NCBI GenBank assembly: GCA_934278005.1
Contig: CAKQWG010000198.1
Span: forward strand, 1 to 5,175
From: an uncultured Pirellulaceae bacterium
GTDB taxonomy: Bacteria; Planctomycetota; Planctomycetia; Pirellulales; Pirellulaceae
Direction of reading: 5' to 3'
DNA length: 5,175 nucleotides
Below are positions 1 through 5,106 of this stretch, piece after piece (position 1 is the stretch's first letter; every line of letters begins with the position of its first letter). The notes beneath the pieces are model-generated. The model did no database searches. It was not told where the DNA came from and saw nothing but the letters and a program-made list of their open reading frames with translations. The position numbers were made by a program, and so were the translations under genes.

Positions 1-17
1 GCAAAAATGTCCAAACT

Positions 18-27
18 AAATGCGACA
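18..27 (+). repeat. IS30 left inverted-repeat core
   Basis: AAATGCGACA matches, in inverted orientation, AAACGCGACA at 1059-1050 with one mismatch. Flanking bases also resemble each other (TCCAAACT here, TTCAACCTAC at the other end) if a 2-base gap is allowed. The true repeat therefore probably extends outward to about position 8 and inward to about position 31. Confidence 0.6.
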
Positions 28-97
28 AGTTGAAGCTCGCGGAGGGTGGGGGTGAGCTGGGACACTGGCGGTTCCTTGATTGCAGCAAGGTGCAGCC

Positions 98-1063
98 ATG
101 AGCCGCCAACTCACCCCCATGGAACGGATGGGGATCCTGATCTTACGACAGCGGGACTTCAGCATGACCCAGATCGCGCAGGTGCTCGGTCGGCACCGGA
201 GCACGATCTACCGGGAGATCGAGCGCAACAGCGTGCCCAGTCCCCAAGGGCCTAGCTACCGCTTCGACCGGGCCCAGGAGTTGTGCAACGGCCGGCGCCG
301 GAAGAGCCGGCGTGGACCGCACCACAGTGAGGAGGACTATGCCCGGATTCGTGCCCTGCTCGGGCAGCAGTACAGCCCCGAACAGATCGCCGGAGTGCTG
401 CGCCGTCACGGTGAGCTGCAGATCAGCCACCAGACGATCTACCGCTATATCCGGCGCAACTGGAAGGCCGGCGGGAGCCTGTGGAGGGAGTTGCGCCGAT
501 GCTACAAGCGCCGCAAACGCAAGCCTGGAACCGAGTGCCGGGGCCGCCTGCAGGGCAAACCGATGATTGATCAACGCCCTGCGGAAGTGGCGCTGCGGCA
601 GCAGGTCGGACACTGGGAAGGCGACACCCTCCATGGCGCCAGTTGGGAGAGCGTGAGCATGGTGACCCTGGTCGAGCGGGTCACCGGGCTGCTGTTGGTG
701 GAACAGGTCCGCGATCGCACCAGCGCCTCGGTCACGCAAGCCCTGCAACGCATGATCCAACGCGCCCCGTTGCCGGTGAAAACGATCACCCTGGACAACG
801 GAACCGAGTTCCACGGCTATCGGCAGGTCGAGCAACAGACCCAAGTCGCCATCTACTTCGCAACCCCCCACCACCCGTGGGAACGGGGCAGCAACGAAAA
901 CACCAATGGCCTGCTACGCCAGTACTGGCCCAAACGACACTCCATGGCAGGCATTCGGCCAGCACAGCGGCGCGCCGTGGAACACCTCCTCAACTCCAGA
1001 CCAAGGAAACGCCATGGCTACCTCAGCCCACTACAAGTCGCCGAAAAAGTGTCGCGTTTGTAG
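98..1063 (+). CDS. IS30-family transposase
   Basis: This is a DDE transposase that would cut and join the ends of its own insertion sequence. The 321-residue length fits the family. The N-terminal part has a helix-turn-helix (about residues 8-44, with SMTQIAQVLGRHRSTIYREI) typical of IS30 end-binding domains. A second HTH-like stretch follows at about 92-118 (YSPEQIAGVLRR...SHQTIYRYI). The catalytic core shows VGHWEGD (D176), TLDNGTEF (D233) and HHPWERGSNENTNG (E267). The last two catalytic residues are 33 residues apart, the family spacing. I chose the ATG at 98 because AAGG sits 7 bases upstream. An in-frame TTG at 80 would add six residues and has no clear ribosome site. The frame is intact and all catalytic residues are present, so the protein is probably functional. 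Confidence 0.95.
   Translation: MSRQLTPMERMGILILRQRDFSMTQIAQVLGRHRSTIYREIERNSVPSPQGPSYRFDRAQELCNGRRRKSRRGPHHSEEDYARIRALLGQQYSPEQIAGVLRRHGELQISHQTIYRYIRRNWKAGGSLWRELRRCYKRRKRKPGTECRGRLQGKPMIDQRPAEVALRQQVGHWEGDTLHGASWESVSMVTLVERVTGLLLVEQVRDRTSASVTQALQRMIQRAPLPVKTITLDNGTEFHGYRQVEQQTQVAIYFATPHHPWERGSNENTNGLLRQYWPKRHSMAGIRPAQRRAVEHLLNSRPRKRHGYLSPLQVAEKVSRL
1050..1059 (-). repeat. IS30 right inverted-repeat core
   Basis: Read on the minus strand this is AAACGCGACA, pairing with the left core at 18-27. It overlaps the last codons of the transposase gene. The repeat probably continues to about 1076 through GAATTCAACC (minus strand). Confidence 0.6.
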
Positions 1064-1088
1064 GTTGAATTCACCCGCAACCTAATAA

Positions 1089-1502
1089 TTAGCAGAGATC
1101 GGCCTGAACTATGGGATCTGCGCTCCAGCTGAGTCGCTTCCTGCTGAGATGGACGGTCCAGAAGGCGTCGCAAGTGCGATATTCTTGACGTTGGAACTCG
1201 TTCAGTCGAAATCTAACCTTGGCTCGGCTGACTCCGTAATCGATTGACACTACAAGGAGCTGCCTATTGGCTGTGGCCTGATCATCACGGGCATTGTGCT
1301 TTACAACTTGCTGCTGCAGAATTCCAAGCGCTGGCGATGGTACAAGAGCGTAGCCTGGAAAGCTGGGGCCTAATGGCTTTGCGGCATTACGCAATAGCGC
1401 TAGTTGATCCATAAATAACAAGCAAACGATTGCGAGAGGGCCGGCGAAGGCAGTGAGGATTAGGCGTCCGTTAACGGATGCCATAGCTCGATCGGAACTC
1501 AT
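1089..1502 (-). CDS. Gene C: small putative membrane protein of unknown function
   Basis: I do not recognise this protein. From the ATG at 1502 it is 137 residues. A hydrophobic segment at about residues 13-31 (LILTAFAGPLAIVCLLFM) could be one membrane anchor. The rest is more polar, with a short middle section and a basic, aromatic C-terminal half containing two cysteines. It overlaps the end of the metalloprotease gene by about 30 bases in another frame, so the two would be translated from one message. GGTGAG lies 4 bases before this start. The ATG at 1484 or an in-frame TTG at 1514 are alternatives. The stop falls just outside the IS30 end. It is the only long open frame between the protease and IS30, but it could be a chance frame. 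Confidence 0.45.
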   Translation of the reverse strand: MSSDRAMASVNGRLILTAFAGPLAIVCLLFMDQLALLRNAAKPLGPSFPGYALVPSPALGILQQQVVKHNARDDQATANRQLLVVSIDYGVSRAKVRFRLNEFQRQEYRTCDAFWTVHLSRKRLSWSADPIVQADLC

Positions 1503-2130
1503 TATACTCACCAATGCACTCCGTTCGGTTAACTGTTCCTCTGCCTTGTGAAGCGTAGTACATGATACATTCCGGGTTGTAGTAATACTCCGACGTTAAC
1601 TGAAATCCCAACGCATGACCGAGCTCGTGCGCTATGGCCGTCTGGTAATCGTATTTGTCGGGTGGAGGAGTGGTATTGGTGGTGCCGGCGCAGTGCCACT
1701 CCCCTGTATTTGAGTCGCCATAGAATAAGGTGGAGGAGCGGACCTTAATGTCGGCATCATACATCAGATATGTTGCGCTTGAAAAACTAACACTTGTCTG
1801 CATCAGAGCTGCGGCGTTGGTTGGCACTCCGTCTTCAACCGTGATTGACGCCCTGTCTTGCTCTATTGTTTGCTGGCTTTCACGGAGGCCTGTAATTGGG
1901 TTGGTCGGCCACGTAAATGCAAATTTAGCACCCATGCCGTTCCAGACGTTGATGGCATATAGAACCGGCTTGTCGCACAGCGGCGGCATTGCTGTGTGAA
2001 TATAGACCGGTTTTGTGCCTATATTGGCAGGCCACGTCGCATTAATCACCGGGTCCTGGGCAGCCACTGATGTACTAAATGTCAACATGGCCAGATAAGC
2101 GGTGAGGAGTCTATTGGGCTTGATACTCAT
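1471..2130 (-). CDS. Gene B: putative secreted metzincin-like zinc metalloprotease
   Basis: This 219-residue protein begins with a signal peptide (about residues 1-24, basic SIKPNR then a hydrophobic core ending SVAA before QD), so it is probably exported. The zinc-binding helix is AHELGHALGF (H168, E169, H172, G175). It is followed by PECIMYY at 186-192, where Met190 fits the Met-turn of metzincins. Upstream, YDADIKV (124-130) and YDYQTAIAHE match the layout of matrixin-like (M10/M12-type) bacterial proteases. Four cysteines (52, 147, 188, 205) could form disulphides in the periplasm or outside the cell. The canonical motif HExxHxxGxxH is incomplete: the third ligand position is Leu178. The protein may therefore use a different ligand, have altered activity, or be inactive. 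The start has GGAGG 7 bases upstream and overlaps the stop of gene A as ATGA. Confidence 0.82.
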   Translation of the reverse strand: MSIKPNRLLTAYLAMLTFSTSVAAQDPVINATWPANIGTKPVYIHTAMPPLCDKPVLYAINVWNGMGAKFAFTWPTNPITGLRESQQTIEQDRASITVEDGVPTNAAALMQTSVSFSSATYLMYDADIKVRSSTLFYGDSNTGEWHCAGTTNTTPPPDKYDYQTAIAHELGHALGFQLTSEYYYNPECIMYYASQGRGTVNRTECIGEYNEFRSSYGIR

Positions 2131-2142
2131 TGCCTTACCTCC
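2127..2142 (-). promoter_or_regulatory. ATGA stop/start overlap with strong ribosome site
   Basis: On the minus strand, GGAGG (2142-2138) is followed by seven bases and then ATGA. The ATG (2130-2128) starts the metalloprotease and the TGA (2129-2127) ends gene A. This arrangement suggests translational coupling of the two genes in one transcript. It also fixes the protease start codon. Confidence 0.8.
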
Positions 2143-2820
2143 AAAGATTTTATTTTCCCTAGGAGGGTTTCTAAAGGTGGTGCGGCTGGAGTTGCCTTCG
2201 TTGCGGGTGTTAGACTGGCCCCCAGCTCATACGCTCCCGCTATTAAAATGACGGGAGTAACGTGTGGTGACGGGGAGGGGCGTTGCATGGCGCTTTCAGA
2301 AGCGAGTATCTGATAATACGAACTGGAAAGGAAGAGCAGGTACTTCCGACCGGCTATTGGCTGGAGATCCCCGCTAAAGGCCTGATAAGTGGTCTTAGTA
2401 TCTGGTCCAGATGCTTGGCGGAGAAGCAGGCGATCACCTTTGCGAGTGGTCCTGCCCTTCAGTGAGTCAGTTACGACGAAGTAATGACCGGTCCTAAAAC
2501 CGTCGTTCCAGTCTGACAAGTCTTTTCGACCGATGGAAGTCGCGACTACGACTGTGTCGGACGCAATTATCTGGTCGTCGATATCGCTATTGCCCCGAAG
2601 AACTCTAGCTAAAGACTTCAGTACTTCGTCAGTAACGCGCGCAGCGTCTGTATATCCCACCGCCACAGTGTAGAGCGCAAGATCACGGGCGAAAGTATCA
2701 ACCAAGGAGTTGCTTAGCGGCAAAGAAATTTCAGATGGAGCGTGAGGAAGTATTACGGCGCCGTGTTTTATTCGTGCTATCAGTTCGTCAACTGTTGGGC
2801 CTTTGCCTTGCTTCCTGAGA

Positions 2821-2823
2821 ATA
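2821..2823. repeat. Target-site duplication of IS3 element (left copy)
   Basis: ATA directly precedes the left inverted repeat of the IS3 element and is repeated at 4048-4050 just after the right one. A 3-bp duplication is normal for the IS3 family. Removing the element with one copy restores the reading frame of gene A, which independently supports these boundaries. Confidence 0.85.
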
Positions 2824-2851
2824 GGGTTCACCCCCGTTTTCACGGACACTT
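2824..2851 (+). repeat. IS3 left terminal inverted repeat
   Basis: It begins GGGTTCACCCCCG and contains TCACGGAC. Compared with the reverse complement of 4020-4047, positions 1-6, 9-13, 17-24 and 27-28 are identical (21 of 28). Confidence 0.85.
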
Positions 2852-2885
2852 ACGAGAAGGCCGATCAAGGCCATGAGGAGTGTTC

Positions 2886-3173
2886 ATGTCGAAGCGAAGG
2901 AAGTTCAGCACCGAGTTCAAGCGCGGTGCGGTTGAGCAGGCCAGCCAGCCGGGCGTCAGCTGTGCCCAGGTGGCCCGGGAGCTGGGGATCCGGGATGCAT
3001 TGCTGACCCGCTGGAAGCGGGAGGCCCAGAGCCGGGGCCAGGTGGCCTTCGGTGGCACCGGGACGCCCCGGGACGAGGAACTGGCGCGGCTCAAGCGCGA
3101 GCTGGCCCGGGTGAAGAAGGAGCGGGATTTTTTGCGAGAAGCGGCGACGTTCTTTGCCAAGGGATCATCCTGA
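2886..3173 (+). CDS. IS3-family transposase OrfA
   Basis: OrfA is the DNA-binding part of the IS3 transposase. It has 95 residues. The helix-turn-helix at about residues 6-46 ([13 protein letters not shown] ... [20 protein letters not shown]) recognises the element's ends. A leucine-zipper-like coiled coil follows (about 63-90, [20 protein letters not shown]) and would allow dimerisation. The ATG at 2886 is preceded by GAGGAG five bases upstream. An in-frame GTG at 2880 overlaps that ribosome site and is less likely. A slippery heptamer at 3128-3134 near the end of the gene can send ribosomes into the orfB frame. Confidence 0.92.
   Translation: MSKRRKFSTEFKRGAVEQASQPGVSCAQVARELGIRDALLTRWKREAQSRGQVAFGGTGTPRDEELARLKRELARVKKERDFLREAATFFAKGSS
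3128..3134 (+). promoter_or_regulatory. Probable -1 ribosomal frameshift site T TTT TTG
   Basis: In the orfA frame the bases read gaT TTT TTG, matching the X XXY YYZ slippery heptamer. The orfB frame is -1 to orfA and stays open from here to its stop at 4042. A -1 slip would fuse the first 83 residues of OrfA to 302 codons of the orfB frame, giving an OrfAB transposase of about 385 residues, a normal size for the family. No stimulatory stem-loop was worked out. Confidence 0.65.
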
Positions 3174-3181
3174 GGTATCAG

Positions 3182-4042
3182 GTGATCGAACGTTGCCGCG
3201 ATGAGTTTCCAGTGCGACTGATGTGTCGTTGCCTGCGGGTCTCGGCCAGCGGTTACTACGACTGGAGTAAGCGCTTGCCCAGTGCCCGGGAGCGCGACAA
3301 CCAGCGCTTGCTCGGCCGGATCCGTGAGTTGCATGAGGACAGCCGGGGCACATTGGGCGCCGGCCGGATGCATGAAGACCTTGCCGAGGAAGGCGAGACG
3401 GCGAGCCTGAACCGGGTGGCGCGTCTGATGGCGACCGATGGCCTGCAAGGTTGGCCGCGACCGAAGCGGCGAGGCCAGCGCGGCAAGCCGGCGCTGACGC
3501 CGCCGGGTGTGCGCAACCTGCTGGAGCGGGACTTTACCGCGTTGGAGCCGGAGACCAGGTGGGTCACCGACATCACCGAGCTCAAGACCCGGCAAGGCAA
3601 GCTGTATCTGTGCATCGTGCTGGACCTGTTTGACCAGCGGGTGGTGGGGTGGTCAATGCATCATCGTCAGGATCGTCAGATGGTGATCAGGGCCGTGCAG
3701 ATGGCGGTCTGGCAGCGCCAAGGCAGCCATCCGCTGATCCTGCACTCCGACCGTGGCAGCCAGTTCCGAAGCGGCGACTACCAGCGTTACCTGGCGGCCA
3801 ACGGCTTGGTGTGCTCGATGAGCGCGGTGGGCCACTGCGGTGACAACGCCGCGTGCGAAGGCTTCTTCGGCCTGCTCAAGCGCGAGCGGGTCTACCGCAT
3901 GACCTACCCAACGCTCGATGCCGCGAGGGCGGATGTGTTCGAATACATCGAGCGGTTCCACAACCCGAGGATGCGACGAAGGGTCGCCAGGCAAGACCAG
4001 AAGTTCTCAGCCCTTTTACAACCGTCCGTGATTTCGGGGTAG
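3182..4042 (+). CDS. IS3-family transposase OrfB (DDE catalytic domain)
   Basis: OrfB carries the catalytic domain, normally used as the C-terminal part of the OrfAB fusion. The N-terminal region has [17 protein letters not shown], typical of the HTH_21-type segment. The retroviral-integrase-like core shows WVTDITEL (D130), LHSDRGSQF (D190) and [16 protein letters not shown] (E226). The D-to-E spacing of 35 residues is that of the DD(35)E class. The C-terminal part, [17 protein letters not shown], is complete. The stop (4040-4042) lies within the right inverted repeat. The first possible start is a GTG at 3182, with TGAGG six bases upstream and eight bases after the orfA stop. The frame remains open further upstream into orfA, which fits expression by frameshift. 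Confidence 0.93.
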   Translation: MIERCRDEFPVRLMCRCLRVSASGYYDWSKRLPSARERDNQRLLGRIRELHEDSRGTLGAGRMHEDLAEEGETASLNRVARLMATDGLQGWPRPKRRGQRGKPALTPPGVRNLLERDFTALEPETRWVTDITELKTRQGKLYLCIVLDLFDQRVVGWSMHHRQDRQMVIRAVQMAVWQRQGSHPLILHSDRGSQFRSGDYQRYLAANGLVCSMSAVGHCGDNAACEGFFGLLKRERVYRMTYPTLDAARADVFEYIERFHNPRMRRRVARQDQKFSALLQPSVISG

Positions 4043-4047
4043 AACCC
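4020..4047 (-). repeat. IS3 right terminal inverted repeat
   Basis: Read on the minus strand it begins GGGTTCTACCCCG and contains TCACGGAC, matching the left repeat at 21 of 28 positions. It includes the last codons and stop of orfB. Confidence 0.85.
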
Positions 4048-4050
4048 ATA
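4048..4050. repeat. Target-site duplication of IS3 element (right copy)
   Basis: ATA next to the right inverted repeat, identical to 2821-2823. Confidence 0.85.
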
Positions 4051-4193
4051 TTATCTCGAAGGGCATTACGCTGGTCTTGGCTATTTAAGAAGCCCCGTAA
4101 AGAGCTTTCGTAAGAGCGATCCTGCGCGCGAGGTGCCAGCGCGACTATCGCAGTCGCAATGGCAAGGACGATTTTTGCGCTAATCCGATACAT
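4048..4193 (-). pseudogene. Gene A, 5' fragment: signal peptide and N-terminus
   Basis: From the ATG at 4193 this encodes MYRISAKIVLAIATAIVALA followed by PRAQDRSYESSLRGFLNSQDQRNALRDN, after which the IS3 element interrupts it. The first 20 or so residues form a typical signal peptide (basic start, hydrophobic core, small residues before the likely cut near AQ). The complete protein would therefore have been exported, like the neighbouring metalloprotease. An in-frame GTG at 4202 is an alternative start. A GGAG-like site lies close upstream of the ATG. After removing the IS and one ATA copy, the codons read ...RDN-ILRKQG..., continuing without a break into 2822-2127. The gene is the first of its cassette, starting about 80 bases after the attC recombination point. 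Confidence 0.78.
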
Positions 4194-4269
4194 GGTCTCC
4201 ACGCTCGCACGTCTTCCGTTAGAGTTAACCTCTTTAGCGCAGAGGGAGTGACGAGGAGGTGATGGTTGC

Positions 4270-4380
4270 GCCTAACACCTGAGTTAAGCCGGACCGCGCA
4301 CGCGGCCGAGGCGGGTGCAACGATACCACGGCACCATGCCGAGGCCGCGAAGCGGTCTCGGCTTGAACGAATTGTTAGGT
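4270..4380 (-). repeat. Integron attC recombination site (complete, 111 bp)
   Basis: In array orientation (minus strand) it starts with R'' ACCTAAC (4380-4374) and ends with R' GTTAGGC (4276-4270), fitting RYYYAAC and GTTRRRY. Inner arms AATTCGTTCAAGCCGAGACCGC and GCGGTCCGGCTTAACTCAG pair imperfectly. One arm has an extra A, consistent with an extrahelical base, and there is an unpaired spacer region. The interior contains a further short stem (GGTGC ... GCACC, 4314-4335). Sites of this kind are folded as single strands and cut by IntI between G and TT of the R' box. The asymmetry of the arms sets the array direction as minus strand, agreeing with the genes. The stop codon of the NYN gene lies in R''. 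Confidence 0.93.
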
Positions 4381-5106
4381 TTTACGCCTGATATAGATAT
4401 GTTTAGATACTGAGTCCGGGGAGGACTGAACAGCCTTAGTCTCGACGTAAGAAAGGTTTTGAACAAGCCCGCTCAATTTGGCTGAGCCGTAATTGCGTGA
4501 GTCAAAAGATGGGTCAGCCTTACTAATTTGCTGGCCCACAGCGGACAACGATGCCCAACCATCGTCTCGGGCGGCTGCGTCAATAGCGGTCAGCAAGGCA
4601 GTCTTCAACTTTGGGGACGAGGGCGATTGGCTTTGAGCCTGTTTTTCCGGCTCGTTCTTTAGGATTTCAGTAAAAATGAATTTGTCGCACGCAGCAATGA
4701 ATGGCTTCGGCGTCTTTTTCTCGCCAAAGCCGTAGACGGTTTTGCCAGATTCGCGAAGGCGCGTTGCGAGTCTTGTGAAATCACTGTCCGAAGATACCAG
4801 GCAGAAACCGTCAATGTCAGCGCGATGAAGCATATCCATAGCGTCAATGATAAGGGCAGAGTCGGTTGCGTTCCTGCCGGTGACGTAAGCGAATTGCTGG
4901 ATTGGCTGAATAGCTAGATCGTGGAGAGTTTTCTTCCAGCTAGTGAGGTTCTGGGTCGTCCAGTCTCCATGTGCACGTTTTATAGTGGGCAGACCGTAAC
5001 GTGCGATTTCCGTCATTAATTCAGGCGCGAGCGCAGCTTGGGCGTTATCTGAGTCAATCAATACGGCCAGTTTTGGGGTCGCCATAATTTCTCTCGTAAA
5101 ACCTAA
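4276..5106 (-). mobile_element. Integron gene cassette carrying the NYN-LOTUS gene
   Basis: The cassette runs from the recombination point in the upstream attC (GTTAGGT box at 5107-5101) to that in its own attC (box at 4276-4270), about 831 bp. It holds a single gene, with about 20 bases before the start codon and its stop inside the attC. This is the classic compact layout of a promoterless cassette. Expression would depend on an upstream promoter (Pc or a cassette promoter) outside the window. Confidence 0.88.
4375..5085 (-). CDS. NYN (PIN-like) domain and LOTUS/OST-HTH protein
   Basis: A 236-residue cytoplasmic protein with no signal peptide or membrane segment. The N-terminal NYN domain (about residues 5-142) belongs to the LabA/DUF88-type PIN-like fold. 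It shows AVLIDSDNAQ (D11, D13, N14), GRNATDSALIIDAMDML (D75, D81) and CLVSSDSDFTRLATRLRESG (D100, D102). These acidic residues are those expected to bind metal in PIN-like ribonucleases. A linker rich in Gln/Ser/Pro (about 143-158) leads to a C-terminal LOTUS/OST-HTH-like domain (about 158-234: LKTALLTAIDAA ... WASLSAVGQQI ... YGSAKLSGLVQNL ... HIYIRR), which in other proteins binds RNA. It is probably an RNA-targeting nuclease, but substrate and role are unknown. I chose the ATG at 5085. Longer frames starting at 5154 would run through the attC site and are unlikely. The stop TAA is part of the attC R'' box. Confidence 0.88.
   Translation of the reverse strand: MATPKLAVLIDSDNAQAALAPELMTEIARYGLPTIKRAHGDWTTQNLTSWKKTLHDLAIQPIQQFAYVTGRNATDSALIIDAMDMLHRADIDGFCLVSSDSDFTRLATRLRESGKTVYGFGEKKTPKPFIAACDKFIFTEILKNEPEKQAQSQSPSSPKLKTALLTAIDAAARDDGWASLSAVGQQISKADPSFDSRNYGSAKLSGLVQNLSYVETKAVQSSPDSVSKHIYIRRKT

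Larger units (their letters stand above)
8..1076 (+). mobile_element. IS30-family insertion sequence
   Basis: A single transposase gene fills almost the whole element, as is usual for IS30-family elements of about 1.0-1.2 kb. The two ends carry related, imperfect inverted sequences around a shared core: AAATGCGACA at 18-27 and AAACGCGACA, read on the minus strand, at 1059-1050. The outer limits are estimates. The left tip is within a few bases of the window start, so a target duplication cannot be verified. On the right, the likely tip lies near GAATTCACC (1067-1075). The element looks more GC-rich than the minus-strand genes beside it and is oriented opposite to them. It abuts the end of a cassette gene (stop at 1089). 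Confidence 0.8.
2127..2849 (-). pseudogene. Gene A, 3' fragment: putative secreted protein split by IS3
   Basis: The open frame from 2849 is 240 codons, but its first nine residues (MSVKTGVNP) are encoded in the end of the IS3 element. Genuine gene sequence begins at ILRKQGKGPTVDEL. Joining it to the fragment at 4193-4048 restores one frame of about 279 residues. I do not recognise the family with certainty. The central part (SDTVVVATSIG ... GHYFVVTDSLKGRTTRKGD ... AGRKYLLFLSSSYY) looks like a beta-rich domain. Its order (an 'ADVVV' strand, a 'LKG' turn, a 'G.kYLLFL' strand) recalls netrin/TIMP-like OB folds, but without their cysteines, so that is a guess. A Pro/Ala/Thr-rich stretch lies near the C-terminus. 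Its stop overlaps the metalloprotease start. A truncated product without a signal peptide could be made from the IS-derived ATG. Confidence 0.75.
2824..4047 (+). mobile_element. IS3-family insertion sequence, 1224 bp, in gene A
   Basis: The element has imperfect 28-bp terminal inverted repeats (2824-2851 and 4047-4020), with 21 of 28 positions matching. A 3-bp ATA duplication flanks it. It contains two overlapping-type transposase frames (orfA, orfB) in the -1 relation, as IS3-family elements do. Both frames are intact with complete catalytic residues, so it may be active. It lies within a minus-strand cassette gene and is transcribed in the opposite direction. I cannot name the exact IS. Confidence 0.92.
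1089..4275 (-). other. Second gene cassette (three genes, IS3-interrupted, far end not seen)
   Basis: Immediately after the attC recombination point (between 4276 and 4275, reading the minus strand) come gene A, the metalloprotease and gene C, all in array orientation with overlapping ends. No attC-like core pair was found between them. Without the IS3 copy, the stretch to the end of gene C is about 1.96 kb, long for a cassette. No attC is visible before the IS30 element. The stretch from 4203 to 4269 is a short leader in which I see no convincing promoter. Confidence 0.5.

Noticed and set aside
143..874. Long minus-strand open frame (243 codons) opposite the IS30 transposase
   Set aside because: It is antisense to a clearly coding, GC-rich DDE transposase, and its composition (Leu/Ala/Val/Asp-rich) is what antisense reading of such genes gives. 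No motif or ribosome site supports it.
1464..1482. GTCCGTTAACGGAT palindrome at the end of the protease gene as a terminator or attC arm
   Set aside because: The palindrome is short, has no T run, lies inside the start of gene C, and does not fit the attC core consensus.
2840..3615. Minus-strand open frames opposite the IS3 transposase genes (2840-3595 and 3256-3615)
   Set aside because: They are shadows of orfA and orfB in GC-rich DNA. The catalytic motifs are all on the plus strand.
4214..4230. GTTAGAGTTAAC as another integron core box in the leader of gene A
   Set aside because: GTTAGAG fails the final pyrimidine of GTTRRRY and has no matching partner arm nearby.
4340..4364. GC-rich hairpin GCCGAGGCCGC-GAA-GCGGTCTCGGC as a transcription terminator
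   Set aside because: It lies inside the attC site, its sequence is one conserved arm, and no poly-T tract follows on either strand.
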